DNA of 64,000 bases. Origin: Paraburkholderia fynbosensis (lineage in GTDB: Bacteria; Pseudomonadota; Gammaproteobacteria; Burkholderiales; Burkholderiaceae). Positions 1 through 9,741 of the stretch are shown piece by piece. The position numbers were made by a program, and so were the translations under genes. The DNA lies in NCBI RefSeq assembly GCF_902859935.1, contig NZ_CADIKI010000028.1:31207-95206 (forward strand), given 5' to 3'. Within the stretch, counting starts at the first letter, position 1. The number at the start of each line of letters is the position of its first letter. The notes beneath the pieces were generated by a model. The model searched no databases. It saw nothing but the letters and a program-made list of their open reading frames with translations, and had not been told where the DNA came from.

Positions 1-81
1 GGCTATTTGACAACAGAAACTAACGTCAATTGTTTTATGTCCTGTAATTCCAGGTTTCAAAAAAGCCTGCGCGCCGATCGA

Positions 82-1458
82 TCATCGGCTATCTGCCAGT
101 TGACTTTGCGCGGGTTTGAACAGACTGATCTCGCAACCGACGTCCGCGTCGTGGAACTCCAGCGTCATGCCGTGCATGCCGGCCACGGCCGCGACAAGAC
201 TGAGCCCCAGGCCGCTGCCGGGCGTACGACGGCTCGCCTCGCCACGATAAAAGCGGCGTAGGACGGCATCGCGCTCGGCCCGTGCGATGCCTGGTCCATC
301 GTCCTTCACCGTGACACCGGTGCCTCTTGTGTCGTGCCACAGCGTGATATGCACGACTCCGCCATCCGGTGCGAACTTGATGGCGTTTTCGACCAGATTC
401 GCAAGCGCCTCGAACAACAGGTTTGGATCGCCCCGGATCTCCAGCGGGCCGGACACGGTGCGCTGCAGTCGGAAGCCAATCTGCTTGTCTTCGGCGGTCG
501 GCTCATAGAATTCGAACACGTCGTCGGCCACCGCGGCCAGATCGACGCTGGTGAAGCCGGCGCGGCGCACGCCGCTTTCGATTTCCGAAATGCGCAGCAG
601 GGCGTTGAAAGTACGTAGCAAGCCGCTGGTTTCCACGATGGTTTCGTCAATGGCCGCGCGATACTCCGCCTCGGTTCTGGCGCGCCGTTGCGCACGTTCG
701 AGTCCGCCGAGCACCCGCGTGAGCGGCGTGCGTAGATCGTGCGCAATCGCATCGCACACGCCTTTGACCTCGTTCATCAGGCGTTCGATTTCGTCGAGCA
801 TGCCGTTCACGACGACCACCAGCCGGTCTATGTCGTCGCGTTTCGCATGCACCGGCAAGCGCCTGCTGAGATTGCCGGCGACGATCTCCTCGATCGAAGC
901 GGTCACCGCATCGAACCGCCGCATCGCGGAGATGCCGATCAGGGTCGCCCCGATCAGGCCGATCACGAGCGTGATCATGGCGGTGGAGAGCAGCGCATGC
1001 AGCAGTTCGTCGTCGAAGTGGTCGAGCTCGAGGGTGTTCTGGCATTGCAAAGCGATGCGGTTATCGGGCACGTGCGCAGCGATGCATCGGCCAGGCGGTT
1101 GGCCGGGCAGATTGGCGAGTCGCATCGAAAACGGCTGGTCAAAGACGGGGATCGCCGGCTGACCGCCCGCATAGCCGCCGGCAAGGTGTTTGCCGCTGGC
1201 TTCGAACAGGCCGAACGGGCGCTGGCGGCGCGGATCGAACTGGTTTTGATGTTCGAATCGCGCGACCAGTTCATCCGGCGCTTCGCGTTTCAACTCTGCG
1301 TGCTCGCGAAGCAGCCAGTCGTCGATGCGTTCCTGTTCGAAGCCGGTGATCTCGCGGTACAGGTAACCGAACAGCAGCAGCGCGATCACGCCGAACAACA
1401 CAAGAAACAGCGTGGCGAGGCGGTAGCCGGTGGTGCGGTGCAGTTCAGTCAGGCGCAT
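82..1458 (-). CDS. Sensor histidine kinase (two-component, membrane-bound)
   Basis: Class I sensor kinase of 458 aa. An N-terminal membrane segment lies at about residues 14-36, followed by a periplasmic sensor of about 120 residues and a second membrane segment near 155-180. Then come HAMP, a HisKA box with AHDLRTPL (phosphoacceptor His near 240), an N box with ENAIKFAP near 357, a G1 box DDGPGIA near 386 and a G2 box GSGLGLSL. All catalytic boxes look intact. The start overlaps the end of the response regulator gene by 14 bases, so the two form one operon with the regulator first. The signal is unknown. The small periplasmic domain and OmpR-type partner fit metal or envelope-stress sensors, which is inference. 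Confidence 0.93.
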   Translation of the reverse strand: MRLTELHRTTGYRLATLFLVLFGVIALLLFGYLYREITGFEQERIDDWLLREHAELKREAPDELVARFEHQNQFDPRRQRPFGLFEASGKHLAGGYAGGQPAIPVFDQPFSMRLANLPGQPPGRCIAAHVPDNRIALQCQNTLELDHFDDELLHALLSTAMITLVIGLIGATLIGISAMRRFDAVTASIEEIVAGNLSRRLPVHAKRDDIDRLVVVVNGMLDEIERLMNEVKGVCDAIAHDLRTPLTRVLGGLERAQRRARTEAEYRAAIDETIVETSGLLRTFNALLRISEIESGVRRAGFTSVDLAAVADDVFEFYEPTAEDKQIGFRLQRTVSGPLEIRGDPNLLFEALANLVENAIKFAPDGGVVHITLWHDTRGTGVTVKDDGPGIARAERDAVLRRFYRGEASRRTPGSGLGLSLVAAVAGMHGMTLEFHDADVGCEISLFKPAQSQLADSR

Positions 1459-2128
1459 GGAGCATGTACCCCGAACCGCGCACGGTATCGATCATCGGAG
1501 CCGTGCCGTCCGGGTCGAGCTTCTTCCTGAGACGGCTGATGTGCACGTCGATTACGTTGGTCCGCTCGTCGAGCCGGTAGTCCCATACCGCTTCGAACAG
1601 CATGGTGCGGCTCACCACCTGGCCCTGGTGCTGCATCAGATATTCGAGCAGCCGGTACTCGCGCGGCAGCAGCGGTACCGGGCGGCCGGCGCAGGTCACT
1701 TCGCGTTTGAGCGGGTCCAGACGCAACGGGCCGACCAGGTACTCCTGCACACCGGGCGCCGCCTCCCGACGGCGCATCAACGCATCGAGCCGCGCGGTCA
1801 GTTCGATGAACTCGAACGGCTTGGTCAGATAGTCGTCGCCGCCGGCGCGCAAACCGCGCACACGTTCGTCGACCGCCGACAGCGCGCTCAGGATCAACAC
1901 TGGCGTGAGCACGCCGGCGCTGCGCAACGCCGACAGCATGCCGAGCCCTTCGAGGCCGCCCGGCAACATGCGATCGAGCACGATGGCGTCGTAACTGTTG
2001 GCGACCGCGAACATCAAACCGTCGCGGCCAGTGCTCGCGGTTTCGACCCTGCAGCCGTGGTCGGTGAGCGCTTCAACGATCTCTGCGAGAGTCTGCTCGT
2101 CGTCCTCGACGACCAATACGTTCAACAT
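1445..2128 (-). CDS. OmpR/PhoB-family response regulator
   Basis: This 227-aa regulator partners the overlapping kinase. The receiver domain has the acidic pair in VVEDDE, the phosphoacceptor Asp in IVLDRMLPG near residue 51 and the conserved Lys in LTKPFEF. The C-terminal winged helix includes LLPREYRLLEYLMQH and the recognition region NVIDVHISRLRKKLD, ending with RGSGYML. The length is typical. It is transcribed away from a second OmpR-type regulator whose gene starts about 160 bp to the right, so the two regulators share a divergent promoter region. Confidence 0.95.
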   Translation of the reverse strand: MLNVLVVEDDEQTLAEIVEALTDHGCRVETASTGRDGLMFAVANSYDAIVLDRMLPGGLEGLGMLSALRSAGVLTPVLILSALSAVDERVRGLRAGGDDYLTKPFEFIELTARLDALMRRREAAPGVQEYLVGPLRLDPLKREVTCAGRPVPLLPREYRLLEYLMQHQGQVVSRTMLFEAVWDYRLDERTNVIDVHISRLRKKLDPDGTAPMIDTVRGSGYMLHAPD

Positions 2129-2257
2129 GCCTTTTTCCAGAAATGAGCGAGCGTCGAACCTGCGCTGGCCAGCCGATTTACACTAGGCTCGTACCTACGA
2201 CGTGGGTAGTATGCCGTGTGAAGCCGTGCAGGCGTTTCGCGCCAACATGAAAAAATT

Positions 2258-2280
2258 TTAATGTAATCCCCTTAACGTAA
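2258..2280 (+). promoter_or_regulatory. Direct repeat, candidate OmpR-family operator
   Basis: TTAATGTAA at 2258-2266 is repeated as TTAACGTAA at 2272-2280, just before the ATG of the plus-strand regulator and inside the divergent promoter region. OmpR/PhoB proteins bind tandem direct repeats, so self-regulation is plausible. The 14-bp repeat distance is longer than the usual 10-11 bp, so the assignment is tentative. A related A/T-rich stretch (TTAAATTTTTTTAA) lies near 3028-3042, upstream of the efflux operon. Confidence 0.35.
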
Positions 2281-2290
2281 GCCGCAGCGC

Positions 2291-2968
2291 ATGCGAATCC
2301 TGCTGATCGAAGACGATAAGCGCGCCAGCCAGTTCCTGGCGCGTGGCCTGAGCGAGAGTGGTCTGATTGTCGATTCGGTGGCCGACGGCGCGACCGGGCT
2401 CGCCTATGCGCGCGAGGGCATCTACGACGTGATTGTGACTGATCGGCGCTTGCCGGCGCTTGCCGGCATGGTCCTCGTCCAGCAGTTGCGCGCCGGCGGG
2501 GACACGACGCCGGTGCTGATGCTGTCCGCGGTCGGCGGCCTGAACGAACGCGTGGAGGCGATTCGCGCGGGTTGCGACGACTATCTCGTCAAGCCATATG
2601 CCTTCGTCGAAGCGCTGGCCAGAATCGAGGCGCTCGCGCGGCGCGCCGATCGCAGCAGGATGAGCGAGCGGCTCGAATGCGCGGATCTGGTACTCGACAC
2701 GCGGGCGCGGACCGCAAGCCGCGGCGGTCGTGATCTGCGTCTGCAGCACCGCGAATTTTTGCTGCTCGAATGTTTGTTGCGCCGCGAGGGGCAGGTCGTG
2801 ACGCGCAGCATGCTGCTCGAGGCCGCGTGGAATTACGATTTCGAGCCGCGCGGCAACATCATCGATATGCACATGCATCGGCTGCGGGCTAAGGTGGACC
2901 GCGATTTCCCGCGGGCGCTGATTCATACGGTGGTCGGCGCCGGATATGTGCTGAACCCGGCGCCCTGA
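2291..2968 (+). CDS. OmpR/PhoB-family response regulator (orphan)
   Basis: This 225-aa regulator has receiver residues IEDDK, Asp in VIVTDRRLPALAG and Lys in LVKPYAF. Its winged-helix domain contains LQHREFLLLECLL and NIIDMHMHRLRAKVD, ending with VVGAGYVLN. No kinase gene is adjacent on this strand. It either uses the kinase encoded at 82-1458 or one elsewhere. It lies directly upstream of the RND efflux operon in the same direction, with about 140 bp between, so it is the obvious candidate regulator of that pump (inference). The start has no strong Shine-Dalgarno but fits the family N-terminus MRILLIEDD. Confidence 0.93.
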   Translation: MRILLIEDDKRASQFLARGLSESGLIVDSVADGATGLAYAREGIYDVIVTDRRLPALAGMVLVQQLRAGGDTTPVLMLSAVGGLNERVEAIRAGCDDYLVKPYAFVEALARIEALARRADRSRMSERLECADLVLDTRARTASRGGRDLRLQHREFLLLECLLRREGQVVTRSMLLEAAWNYDFEPRGNIIDMHMHRLRAKVDRDFPRALIHTVVGAGYVLNPAP

Positions 2969-3110
2969 CACGCGCGCCAAGCCTTGCAAGCCCCGATTCG
3001 GTGCGCCGACGCTACGTATCGCGCCGCATTAAATTTTTTTAATCGATGGGCGAAAGCGCCGACAGGACCCGCTGACTAATCTGGCGACATTGCCTTGTTA
3101 GGGTTCTCCC

Positions 3111-4577
3111 ATGTCAGGACCGTCCCGTTCCGCGCAGACATCGCGCACAGCGAGTCCTCCCGTGCTCCTTTCCTGCGTGCGCGCCGTATGTGCGCTCGGC
3201 CTCGCGGCGCTCGCCGGCTGCTCGCTTGTGCCTGCCTATCAACGGCCTGGCGCACCGCTGGCGCAATCCTTCGACGGGGCGGCCGGTGGGTCGCTCGCCG
3301 CTACCGTGCCAGTCAGAAGCGGCTGGTGGCGCGAGTATCACGACCCCGCGCTCGACGCGCTGATCGATCGCAGTCTGCGCAACAACTTCACGCTAGCGTC
3401 CGCGATTGCGAGCGTCGAACAGGCGCGCGGCAACGCCGAGCGAGCCGGTGCGCCGCAGTATCCGTCGCTATCGGTCGGCGCCAGCTTCGATCGCAGCCAT
3501 CAGGGACGCGGCTCGACCACGAAGACCCAGAGCCTGTTCGCCGAAGCCAGTTACGAGGTGGACTTCTGGGGCTTCAACGCCGCCAACGCCAGCGCCGCCG
3601 ACTTGCTTGCGCGCGCCTCCGGCTTCGATCGCGACACAGTGGCGCTGACGCTGACCGCTTCGGTCGCCGACACCTATTTTGAGGTGCAAAGCCTGCGCCG
3701 CCGGCTCGCGATCGCGCGTTCCATTTCCGACGATGCCGCGCGCATTCTGCAACTGCTGATCGCACAACAGCGGGCGGGCGTAGCGACCGAATTGCAGGTG
3801 CAGCAGCAGCGCAACGCGCTGGCCACCTTCCAGGCGGCCGTGCCGGCGCTGCAACAGCAGCTCGACACGAACATTCATGCGCTTGCGGTGCTGGTGGGCA
3901 CCGCGCCTGAACACTTCGCCGTCAGCGACGCCACGCTTGCCGACATCCCGATTCCGCGGCCGCGCCCGAATCTGCCCGCGAGCCTGCTGGAAACGCGTCC
4001 CGACATCCGTTCGAAGGAAGCGCAGTTGCAGTCGGCGAATCAGAGTGTCGGCGCGGCGCGCGCGGCCTTTCTGCCGGACCTCGTGCTGACCGCGGACGGC
4101 GGACTGAGCAGCAAGTCGCTGTCGCATTTCCTGTCGAGCCCGTTCGCCAGTCTCGCCACCTCGCTGGCGGCGCCAATCCTCGACGGCGGCGCGCTGCGTG
4201 GCCAGTTGCACGCGAGCCAGGCGGCCGAAGCGAAGGGCGTCGCGGATTACCGGCAAGCCGTCATCACCGCGCTGCAGGACGTGGAGGACTCGCTCACGGC
4301 GGCGCAACAGCAGCAGGTCGCGGAAGCCGCTGACCAGGACGCCGCCGACGCCGCCCGCAAAGCCGCCGCGCTCGCGCAAACCCAGTACAAGCTCGGCACC
4401 GTCGACTTTCTGACCGTGCTCGACGCGCAACGCACGCTGTATCAGTCCGAAGACACGCTGGTGCAGGCGCGGCTCGCGCGCCTCCAGGCGTCCGTGAGCC
4501 TGTTTCGCGCGTTCGGCGGCGGCTTCGGCGTGACCGACAGCAGCATTGCCCCCTCTTCTATGGCTTCCAGCTCATGA
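3111..4577 (+). CDS. RND efflux outer-membrane lipoprotein (NodT/OprM family)
   Basis: Outer-membrane channel of a tripartite pump, 488 aa. The N-terminus carries a lipoprotein signal with lipobox LAGC (Cys at residue 37), then the family's PAYQRP segment. Two repeated coiled-coil OEP domains follow, with DPALDALIDRSLRNN in the first half and LLETRPDIRSKEAQL in the second. The gene is first in a three-gene operon. Its stop overlaps the start of the adaptor (ATGA). The family exports drugs, solvents or metals; the substrate is not evident here. Confidence 0.94.
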   Translation: MSGPSRSAQTSRTASPPVLLSCVRAVCALGLAALAGCSLVPAYQRPGAPLAQSFDGAAGGSLAATVPVRSGWWREYHDPALDALIDRSLRNNFTLASAIASVEQARGNAERAGAPQYPSLSVGASFDRSHQGRGSTTKTQSLFAEASYEVDFWGFNAANASAADLLARASGFDRDTVALTLTASVADTYFEVQSLRRRLAIARSISDDAARILQLLIAQQRAGVATELQVQQQRNALATFQAAVPALQQQLDTNIHALAVLVGTAPEHFAVSDATLADIPIPRPRPNLPASLLETRPDIRSKEAQLQSANQSVGAARAAFLPDLVLTADGGLSSKSLSHFLSSPFASLATSLAAPILDGGALRGQLHASQAAEAKGVADYRQAVITALQDVEDSLTAAQQQQVAEAADQDAADAARKAAALAQTQYKLGTVDFLTVLDAQRTLYQSEDTLVQARLARLQASVSLFRAFGGGFGVTDSSIAPSSMASSS

Positions 4578-5785
4578 AATCCGCAGACCTTCCGAACCGT
4601 GAAGCGCCGCGTGCGCGCCGGCGCGTCCTTTTCGCCGCAGCGTTCGTCATCCTTATCGTGATTCTCGGGGCGTCGAGCTGGCCGAAGCATCGGGCTGCCA
4701 AGCCGGCCGCCGCCGTGCCGGTCAATGCCGGCCATCCGGTTAGCCGCGATTTCCCGATCCGCGTCGCGGCCGTGGGGACGGTTCAGGCGCTCAATACCGT
4801 GGACGTCAAAGTGCGCGTGGACGGCCAGTTGCAGCGCATCGCCTTCACCGAGGGACAGGACGTCAAGGCAGGCCAACTGCTGGCGCAGCTCGATCAGGGA
4901 CCGCTCACTGCCCAGTTGCATCAAGCGCAGGCGGCGCAGCGTAAAGATCAGGCATCGCTCGAAAACGCGCGGCTCGATCTCACGCGTTACTCGCAACTCG
5001 TCGGCATCGGCGCGGCGACGACTCAGGCGGTGGATACTGCGAAGGCGCAAGTGGACGCGCTCTCAGCGACGGTCGCAGCGGACGCCGCGCTGGTCCAGAG
5101 CGACCAGCTACAACTGGGCTTCACCACGCTCGCCGCGCCGTTTACCGGACGCGTCGGCGCGCGCGAGGCCGATATCGGCGCGATCGTCCATCCGACCGAC
5201 ACCACCGGCATCGTCACCGTCACGCAGATGGAGCCGATCACCGTGCTGTTCTCCGTGCCGCAGGACGTGCTGCCTGAAGTGCTCGCGAATCAGGCGAAAG
5301 CGCCGCTAGGGGTGAACGTGACCACGCGTTCCGGCAGCACGCCGCTCGCCGACGGCACGCTGGTGTTCATCGATAGCACGGTCGACCCCACGACCGGCCA
5401 GATCAGGCTCAAGGCTTCGTTCACCAACCAGGACCGCAAGCTGTGGCCCGGCGAGCTGGTGAATGCGCGCGTGCTGGTGCGCACCGATAGGCAGCGGCTC
5501 GCGGTGCCGAGCCGCGCGGTGGTGAACTCGCAGAACGGCACGCAGCTCTATGTGATCGCCGCGAACGGCACGGCGCAGCTGCGCCCGGTGCAAAGCGGGG
5601 TCACCGTCGATGGCATGACGGAGATACGCAGCGGCATCGCGCCCGCGGATCTCGTCGTGTTCGATGGCCAAAGCCGCTTGAACCCGGGCGTGCATGTGAC
5701 GGCGACCACGGTTCCCGCCAGTTCCGAAGCGCCGCCCAACGCGAATTTGGCAGGCAGCCAGACCAATGAGGACAATCCGTCATGA
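4574..5785 (+). CDS. RND efflux periplasmic adaptor (MdtA/AcrA-like membrane fusion protein)
   Basis: The 403-aa adaptor links the inner-membrane pump to the outer-membrane channel. A single N-terminal membrane anchor spans about residues 16-35. The lipoyl half-motifs (VDVKVRVDGQL and AGQLLAQLD), the hairpin coiled coil and the beta-barrel segment (TVDPTTGQIRLKASF) are in the usual order, and the adaptor is of the anchored rather than lipidated kind. It overlaps its neighbours on both sides by four bases (ATGA), so the three proteins are translationally coupled. Confidence 0.94.
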   Translation: MKSADLPNREAPRARRRVLFAAAFVILIVILGASSWPKHRAAKPAAAVPVNAGHPVSRDFPIRVAAVGTVQALNTVDVKVRVDGQLQRIAFTEGQDVKAGQLLAQLDQGPLTAQLHQAQAAQRKDQASLENARLDLTRYSQLVGIGAATTQAVDTAKAQVDALSATVAADAALVQSDQLQLGFTTLAAPFTGRVGAREADIGAIVHPTDTTGIVTVTQMEPITVLFSVPQDVLPEVLANQAKAPLGVNVTTRSGSTPLADGTLVFIDSTVDPTTGQIRLKASFTNQDRKLWPGELVNARVLVRTDRQRLAVPSRAVVNSQNGTQLYVIAANGTAQLRPVQSGVTVDGMTEIRSGIAPADLVVFDGQSRLNPGVHVTATTVPASSEAPPNANLAGSQTNEDNPS

Positions 5786-8700
5786 GCCTCATGGAATTGT
5801 TCATCAAGCGGCGCATCGCGACCAGTTTTCTGGCGATCGCAGTGCTGCTGGTCGGCGCGGTGGCGTATTTTCTGCTGCCGGTCGCGCCGCTGCCGCAGGT
5901 CGATTTTCCGACCATCCAGGTTGTCGCCCAGTTACCCGGCGCGAGCGCGGAAACCATGGCGACCTCGGTGGCGACACCGTTGGAGCGGCAACTTTCGCTG
6001 ATTGCGGGCGTGACGCAGATGACGTCGTCGAGTTCGCTCGGCAATACCAGCATTGCCGTGCAATTCGATCTGTCGCGCGACATCGATGGCGCGGTGCAGG
6101 ATGTGCAGACGGCGATCAATGCGGCCGGCGGCACGTTGCCGAAGAACCTGCCGAACCCGCCGACCTATCAGAAAGTCAACCCGGCCGACTTCACGTTGTT
6201 GTCACTGGCGCTGACTTCGCCCTCGCTGACGCTCACGCAGCTCGACAGCTACGCCGAAGACTATCTGGCGCAACAGATCTCGCAGATGCCCGGCGTCGGT
6301 CTCGTTGATTTCCACGGCCAGCAGCGGCCCGCAGTGCGTATTCAGCTCGACCCCGACAAGCTCACCGCGCGCGGCCTGACGCTGGAAGACGTGCGCTCGA
6401 TCGTCGGCGTGCAGACGGTCAATGCACCGAAGGGCAGCCTGAACGGCCCGGATCGCTCGGTGATCTTCAACGCGACGGACCAGATCACGACCGCCTCGCA
6501 GTATCGCGATCTGGTGGTCGCGTACAAGAACGGCGCGCCGATTCGCGTGTCCGATCTCGGCACCGTGCTGAACGCCGCCGAGGACAACCAGCAGGCCGCA
6601 TGGCTTCAGTCCGAACGCGCGATCGTCCTCGATATTCACAAGCAGCCCGGCTATAACGTCGTGCAGACGATTGCCAACATCAAGGCGAAGCTGCCCGCGC
6701 TCGAAGCAATGCTGCCCGCGGCCGCGCATCTGCATGTGGTGGGCGATCGCACGCAGACCATCAATGCGTCGGTGCACGACGTGCAGTTCACGCTGATGCT
6801 GACGATCGCGCTCGTCGTCATGGTGATCTTCTCGTTCCTGCGCAACGTATGGGCGACCATCATTCCGAGCCTGACGATTCCGCTGTCGCTGGTCGCCACG
6901 TTCGGCGTCATGTATCTGCTCGGCTATAGCCTCGACAATCTGTCGCTGATGGGCTTGACCATCGCGGTAGGCTTCGTGGTGGACGATGCGATCGTCGTGA
7001 TCGAAAACGTCATGCGGCATATCGAAGAGGGCGTGCCGCGCATGAAGGCCGCCTTGCTTGGCGCGATGGAAGTGCGCTTCACGATCATTTCGATGACTAT
7101 CTCGCTGATCGCCGTGTTCATCCCGATCCTGTTGATGGGCGGCATCGTCGGCCGGCTGTTCCGCGAATTCGCAGTGACGGTGAGCGCCGCGATCGTGATG
7201 TCGGCGCTAGTATCGCTCACCGTTACGCCGATGCTGTGCGGTTGGCTGATCCGTTTGCCCGAGCCGGGCGGCGGCGGCCGGGTGCGCAGGCTCGAAGCAT
7301 GGCTTGAAGCCGTGTTTAGCGCAGTAGAGCGGCGCTACGAGCGTGGCCTCGATTGGGTGCTGGACCACCAGAAGCTGATGCTGGCTGTCACCGTGGCGAC
7401 GATCGTGGCGACCGGCGCGTTGTTCGTCGCGATCCCCAAGGGATTTTTCCCGCAGGAGGACTCCGGTCTGATCATGGGCGTCGCCCAAGCCGCGCCGGAC
7501 ATTTCGCCCCGCTCGATGTCGCAGAAGATGCAGCAGGTGGGTCATATCATCGAGGCCGACCCCGCCGTCGACAACGTTTACTACTGGATGGGCGCTAACC
7601 CGACCGTGAGCCAGGGGCGCGTCATGATCAACCTGAAATCGTTCGCTCAGCGCAAGGACAGTGCTGTGCAGGTGCTCAATCGTTTAAAGCCGCAGTTGGC
7701 GAAGCTCATGGGCATCTCGGTGTCGATGCAGGTCCGGCAGGATATTCAGGTGGGTGGCCGTATCAGCGCCGCGCAGTATCAGTACACGTTGCAGGAACCT
7801 GACATCAACGAGTTGGATCACTGGGCGGGCGTACTGACCGATCGCCTGTCGAAGCTGCCGCAACTGGCCGACGTCACGTCCGACCAGCAGGCCGCCGCTA
7901 CCAGCGCAACACTCGTGATCGATCGCAGCACCGCTTCGCGTTTCGGCATCACGGCGCAAGCCATCGACGACACGCTTTACGACGCATTCGGCCAGCGGCA
8001 GATTGCGACGCTGTTCACGGAGCTGAATCAGTACCACGTCGTCGAAGAAGTCGATCCGCGCTTTCAATTGACGACGGATGCACTGGCGCATCTCTACGTG
8101 CGCTCGCCGCTCACGAACGAACTCGTGCCGCTCGATACGCTTGCCAGGATCGAAAACAACGTGTCGCCGATCTCGGTGAATCACCAGGGCTTGTTCCCGG
8201 CCGTGACGATCTCGTTCAATCTGGCGGCGGCTCAGTCGCTTGGCAACGCGGTGGCGGCGATTCGCCAGGCCGAAGTCGCGGCGGGCAAGCCGGATAGTTT
8301 GACGGGCTCGTTTCAGGGCACTGCGCAGGCGTTCCAGGCGTCGCTCGCGAGTGAGCCGTATCTGATCGCGGCGGCGCTCGTCGTGGTGTATCTGATTCTC
8401 GGCATCCTGTACGAAAGCGCGATTCACCCGCTCACCATCATTTCTACGCTGCCCTCAGCGGGCGTGGGCGCCTTGCTTGCGTTGATGCTGTGTGGTCAGG
8501 ATCTGTCGATCATGGGAATGATCGGCATCATCTTGCTGATTGGCATCGTCAAGAAGAACGCGATCATGATGATCGACTTCGCGCTGGTGGCCGAGCGCGA
8601 GCGAGGTTTGTCGCCGCGCGATGCGATCCGGCAGGCCTGTGTGCTGCGCTTCCGCCCGATCATGATGACGACGCTCGCCGCGCTGTTCGGCGCGCTGCCG

Positions 8701-8895
8701 CTTGCGCTCGGACATGGCGCGGGCGCCGAATTGCGCGTGCCGCTCGGCATAGCGATTGTCGGCGGACTGATTGTTTCGCAAATGCTGACGTTGTTCACGA
8801 CGCCGGTCGTGCACCTGTGGTTTGACCGTCTGGCGCATTGGCACGCTGATCGGCGCGCGACAGGCAGTGTCGTCGAGCGGGAGGCGGTCGGTTGA
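5782..8895 (+). CDS. RND multidrug efflux permease (MdtB/MdtC-like, HAE-1)
   Basis: Proton-driven inner-membrane pump of 1037 aa with twelve membrane helices and two large periplasmic loops. It begins SLMELFIKRRIATSFL, as MdtB/C-type pumps do. The proton-relay acidic pair is in TM4 (GFVVDDAIVVIEN) and the TM10 lysine is in IGIVKKNAIMMIDFAL. The length matches the family. A single permease gene is present, not the MdtB+MdtC pair of enterobacteria, so a homotrimer is expected. It ends the operon. Confidence 0.95.
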   Translation: MSLMELFIKRRIATSFLAIAVLLVGAVAYFLLPVAPLPQVDFPTIQVVAQLPGASAETMATSVATPLERQLSLIAGVTQMTSSSSLGNTSIAVQFDLSRDIDGAVQDVQTAINAAGGTLPKNLPNPPTYQKVNPADFTLLSLALTSPSLTLTQLDSYAEDYLAQQISQMPGVGLVDFHGQQRPAVRIQLDPDKLTARGLTLEDVRSIVGVQTVNAPKGSLNGPDRSVIFNATDQITTASQYRDLVVAYKNGAPIRVSDLGTVLNAAEDNQQAAWLQSERAIVLDIHKQPGYNVVQTIANIKAKLPALEAMLPAAAHLHVVGDRTQTINASVHDVQFTLMLTIALVVMVIFSFLRNVWATIIPSLTIPLSLVATFGVMYLLGYSLDNLSLMGLTIAVGFVVDDAIVVIENVMRHIEEGVPRMKAALLGAMEVRFTIISMTISLIAVFIPILLMGGIVGRLFREFAVTVSAAIVMSALVSLTVTPMLCGWLIRLPEPGGGGRVRRLEAWLEAVFSAVERRYERGLDWVLDHQKLMLAVTVATIVATGALFVAIPKGFFPQEDSGLIMGVAQAAPDISPRSMSQKMQQVGHIIEADPAVDNVYYWMGANPTVSQGRVMINLKSFAQRKDSAVQVLNRLKPQLAKLMGISVSMQVRQDIQVGGRISAAQYQYTLQEPDINELDHWAGVLTDRLSKLPQLADVTSDQQAAATSATLVIDRSTASRFGITAQAIDDTLYDAFGQRQIATLFTELNQYHVVEEVDPRFQLTTDALAHLYVRSPLTNELVPLDTLARIENNVSPISVNHQGLFPAVTISFNLAAAQSLGNAVAAIRQAEVAAGKPDSLTGSFQGTAQAFQASLASEPYLIAAALVVVYLILGILYESAIHPLTIISTLPSAGVGALLALMLCGQDLSIMGMIGIILLIGIVKKNAIMMIDFALVAERERGLSPRDAIRQACVLRFRPIMMTTLAALFGALPLALGHGAGAELRVPLGIAIVGGLIVSQMLTLFTTPVVHLWFDRLAHWHADRRATGSVVEREAVG

Positions 8896-9046
8896 CTGGC
8901 TTCTGCGTGCCAGGGGTTTTTCTTCCTGTCGCCATGGGCGCCGCTGATTCCGCGCGGCCGCCGTGCGCTGAAATCGGGCTGCAGACGTTACCGCTGAGCT
9001 TGGGACAGCCTCGCTTCGCATCTCCGATGGGTGGCTTCAACCGGAC

Positions 9047-9394
9047 GGTTTCAGTAATCTCAAAGCACAGTTCGTGATGATCGAATGGGATTCGCCATCG
9101 CCAATCCGGGTGATGCGAAATTGTTTTGCGAATCCACGCGCACCTGTCGAGTGCGCTTCGCGTTGGACGATCTTGGTAGCGATGTTTCATCCTTCGCCTG
9201 TTTAAGGAGCCTGCCGGTCGAGTACCTGAAAATCGACGGAAAGCTCATCCGCGCCCTAAAAGATCACCGAGTGGATCGGGCTACGGTACGGTGTGTCCCC
9301 GAAAGTGGCGAGCATAAGGGACAAGAAGACCGTTGCGGAATGTGTCGAGACAGCGGCCGTCGAAAGGCTGTTGTGCGAAATCGGTATCGACTAG
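9047..9394. pseudogene. Scrambled EAL-domain (c-di-GMP phosphodiesterase) remnant
   Basis: The plus strand from about 9097 reads IANPGDAK, then RFALDDLGSD and LPVEYLKIDGKLIRAL, the conserved EAL core around the metal-binding DDFG and the YLKIDG strand. The frame then shifts, and 9302-9391 reads KTVAECVETAAVERLL followed by a stop. The preceding EAL motif, ELCFEITET, is on the minus strand at 9047-9073. The gene is therefore frameshifted, lacks its N-terminal half and carries either a short internal inversion or two oppositely oriented fragments. It is not functional. Confidence 0.75.
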
Positions 9395-9600
9395 CACAGA
9401 TCGCTGGTCAGCCGGGGGCTTGCGCGTACCTTCTTGCCTGCTGACGCCGTTTGAAAGGAACTCGATGCTGCGAAGGGATGCCACGAAACAGTTGCCGCTC
9501 GCCTTCGAGCTTCGCGAACGGCGAGTTTTGACGGCGGTAGACGAGAAGGCCGATCAAGAATAGGTGAGCGCGTGACGCTATCGGACAGACGAACGATCGT

Positions 9601-9741
9601 GCCTGGATCGAGCGGGAAATTAAAGGCAGCGAGTTCCAGGATGAACGGCTGACAAAACGTTTCGGAGTACTTTTGGAGCAGCCTTAGATGGTATGGGCCA
9701 AAGCGTTCGGTTCGCTTGCCAGGAATGGGCCTCAACCAAGG
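9601..9741 (+). pseudogene. IS4/Tn5-like transposase N-terminal remnant
   Basis: The frame at 9601 reads AWIEREIKGSEFQDERLTKR. After a stop and frame change near 9680 it continues as GQSVRFACQEWASTK. This is the pattern of the Tn5/IS4-type N-terminal DNA-binding region (W.E.E...GDARL..R, then a CG.WA.TKA segment). The DDE catalytic part is absent. It lies in decayed sequence between the EAL remnant and a small secreted-protein gene. Confidence 0.55.
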
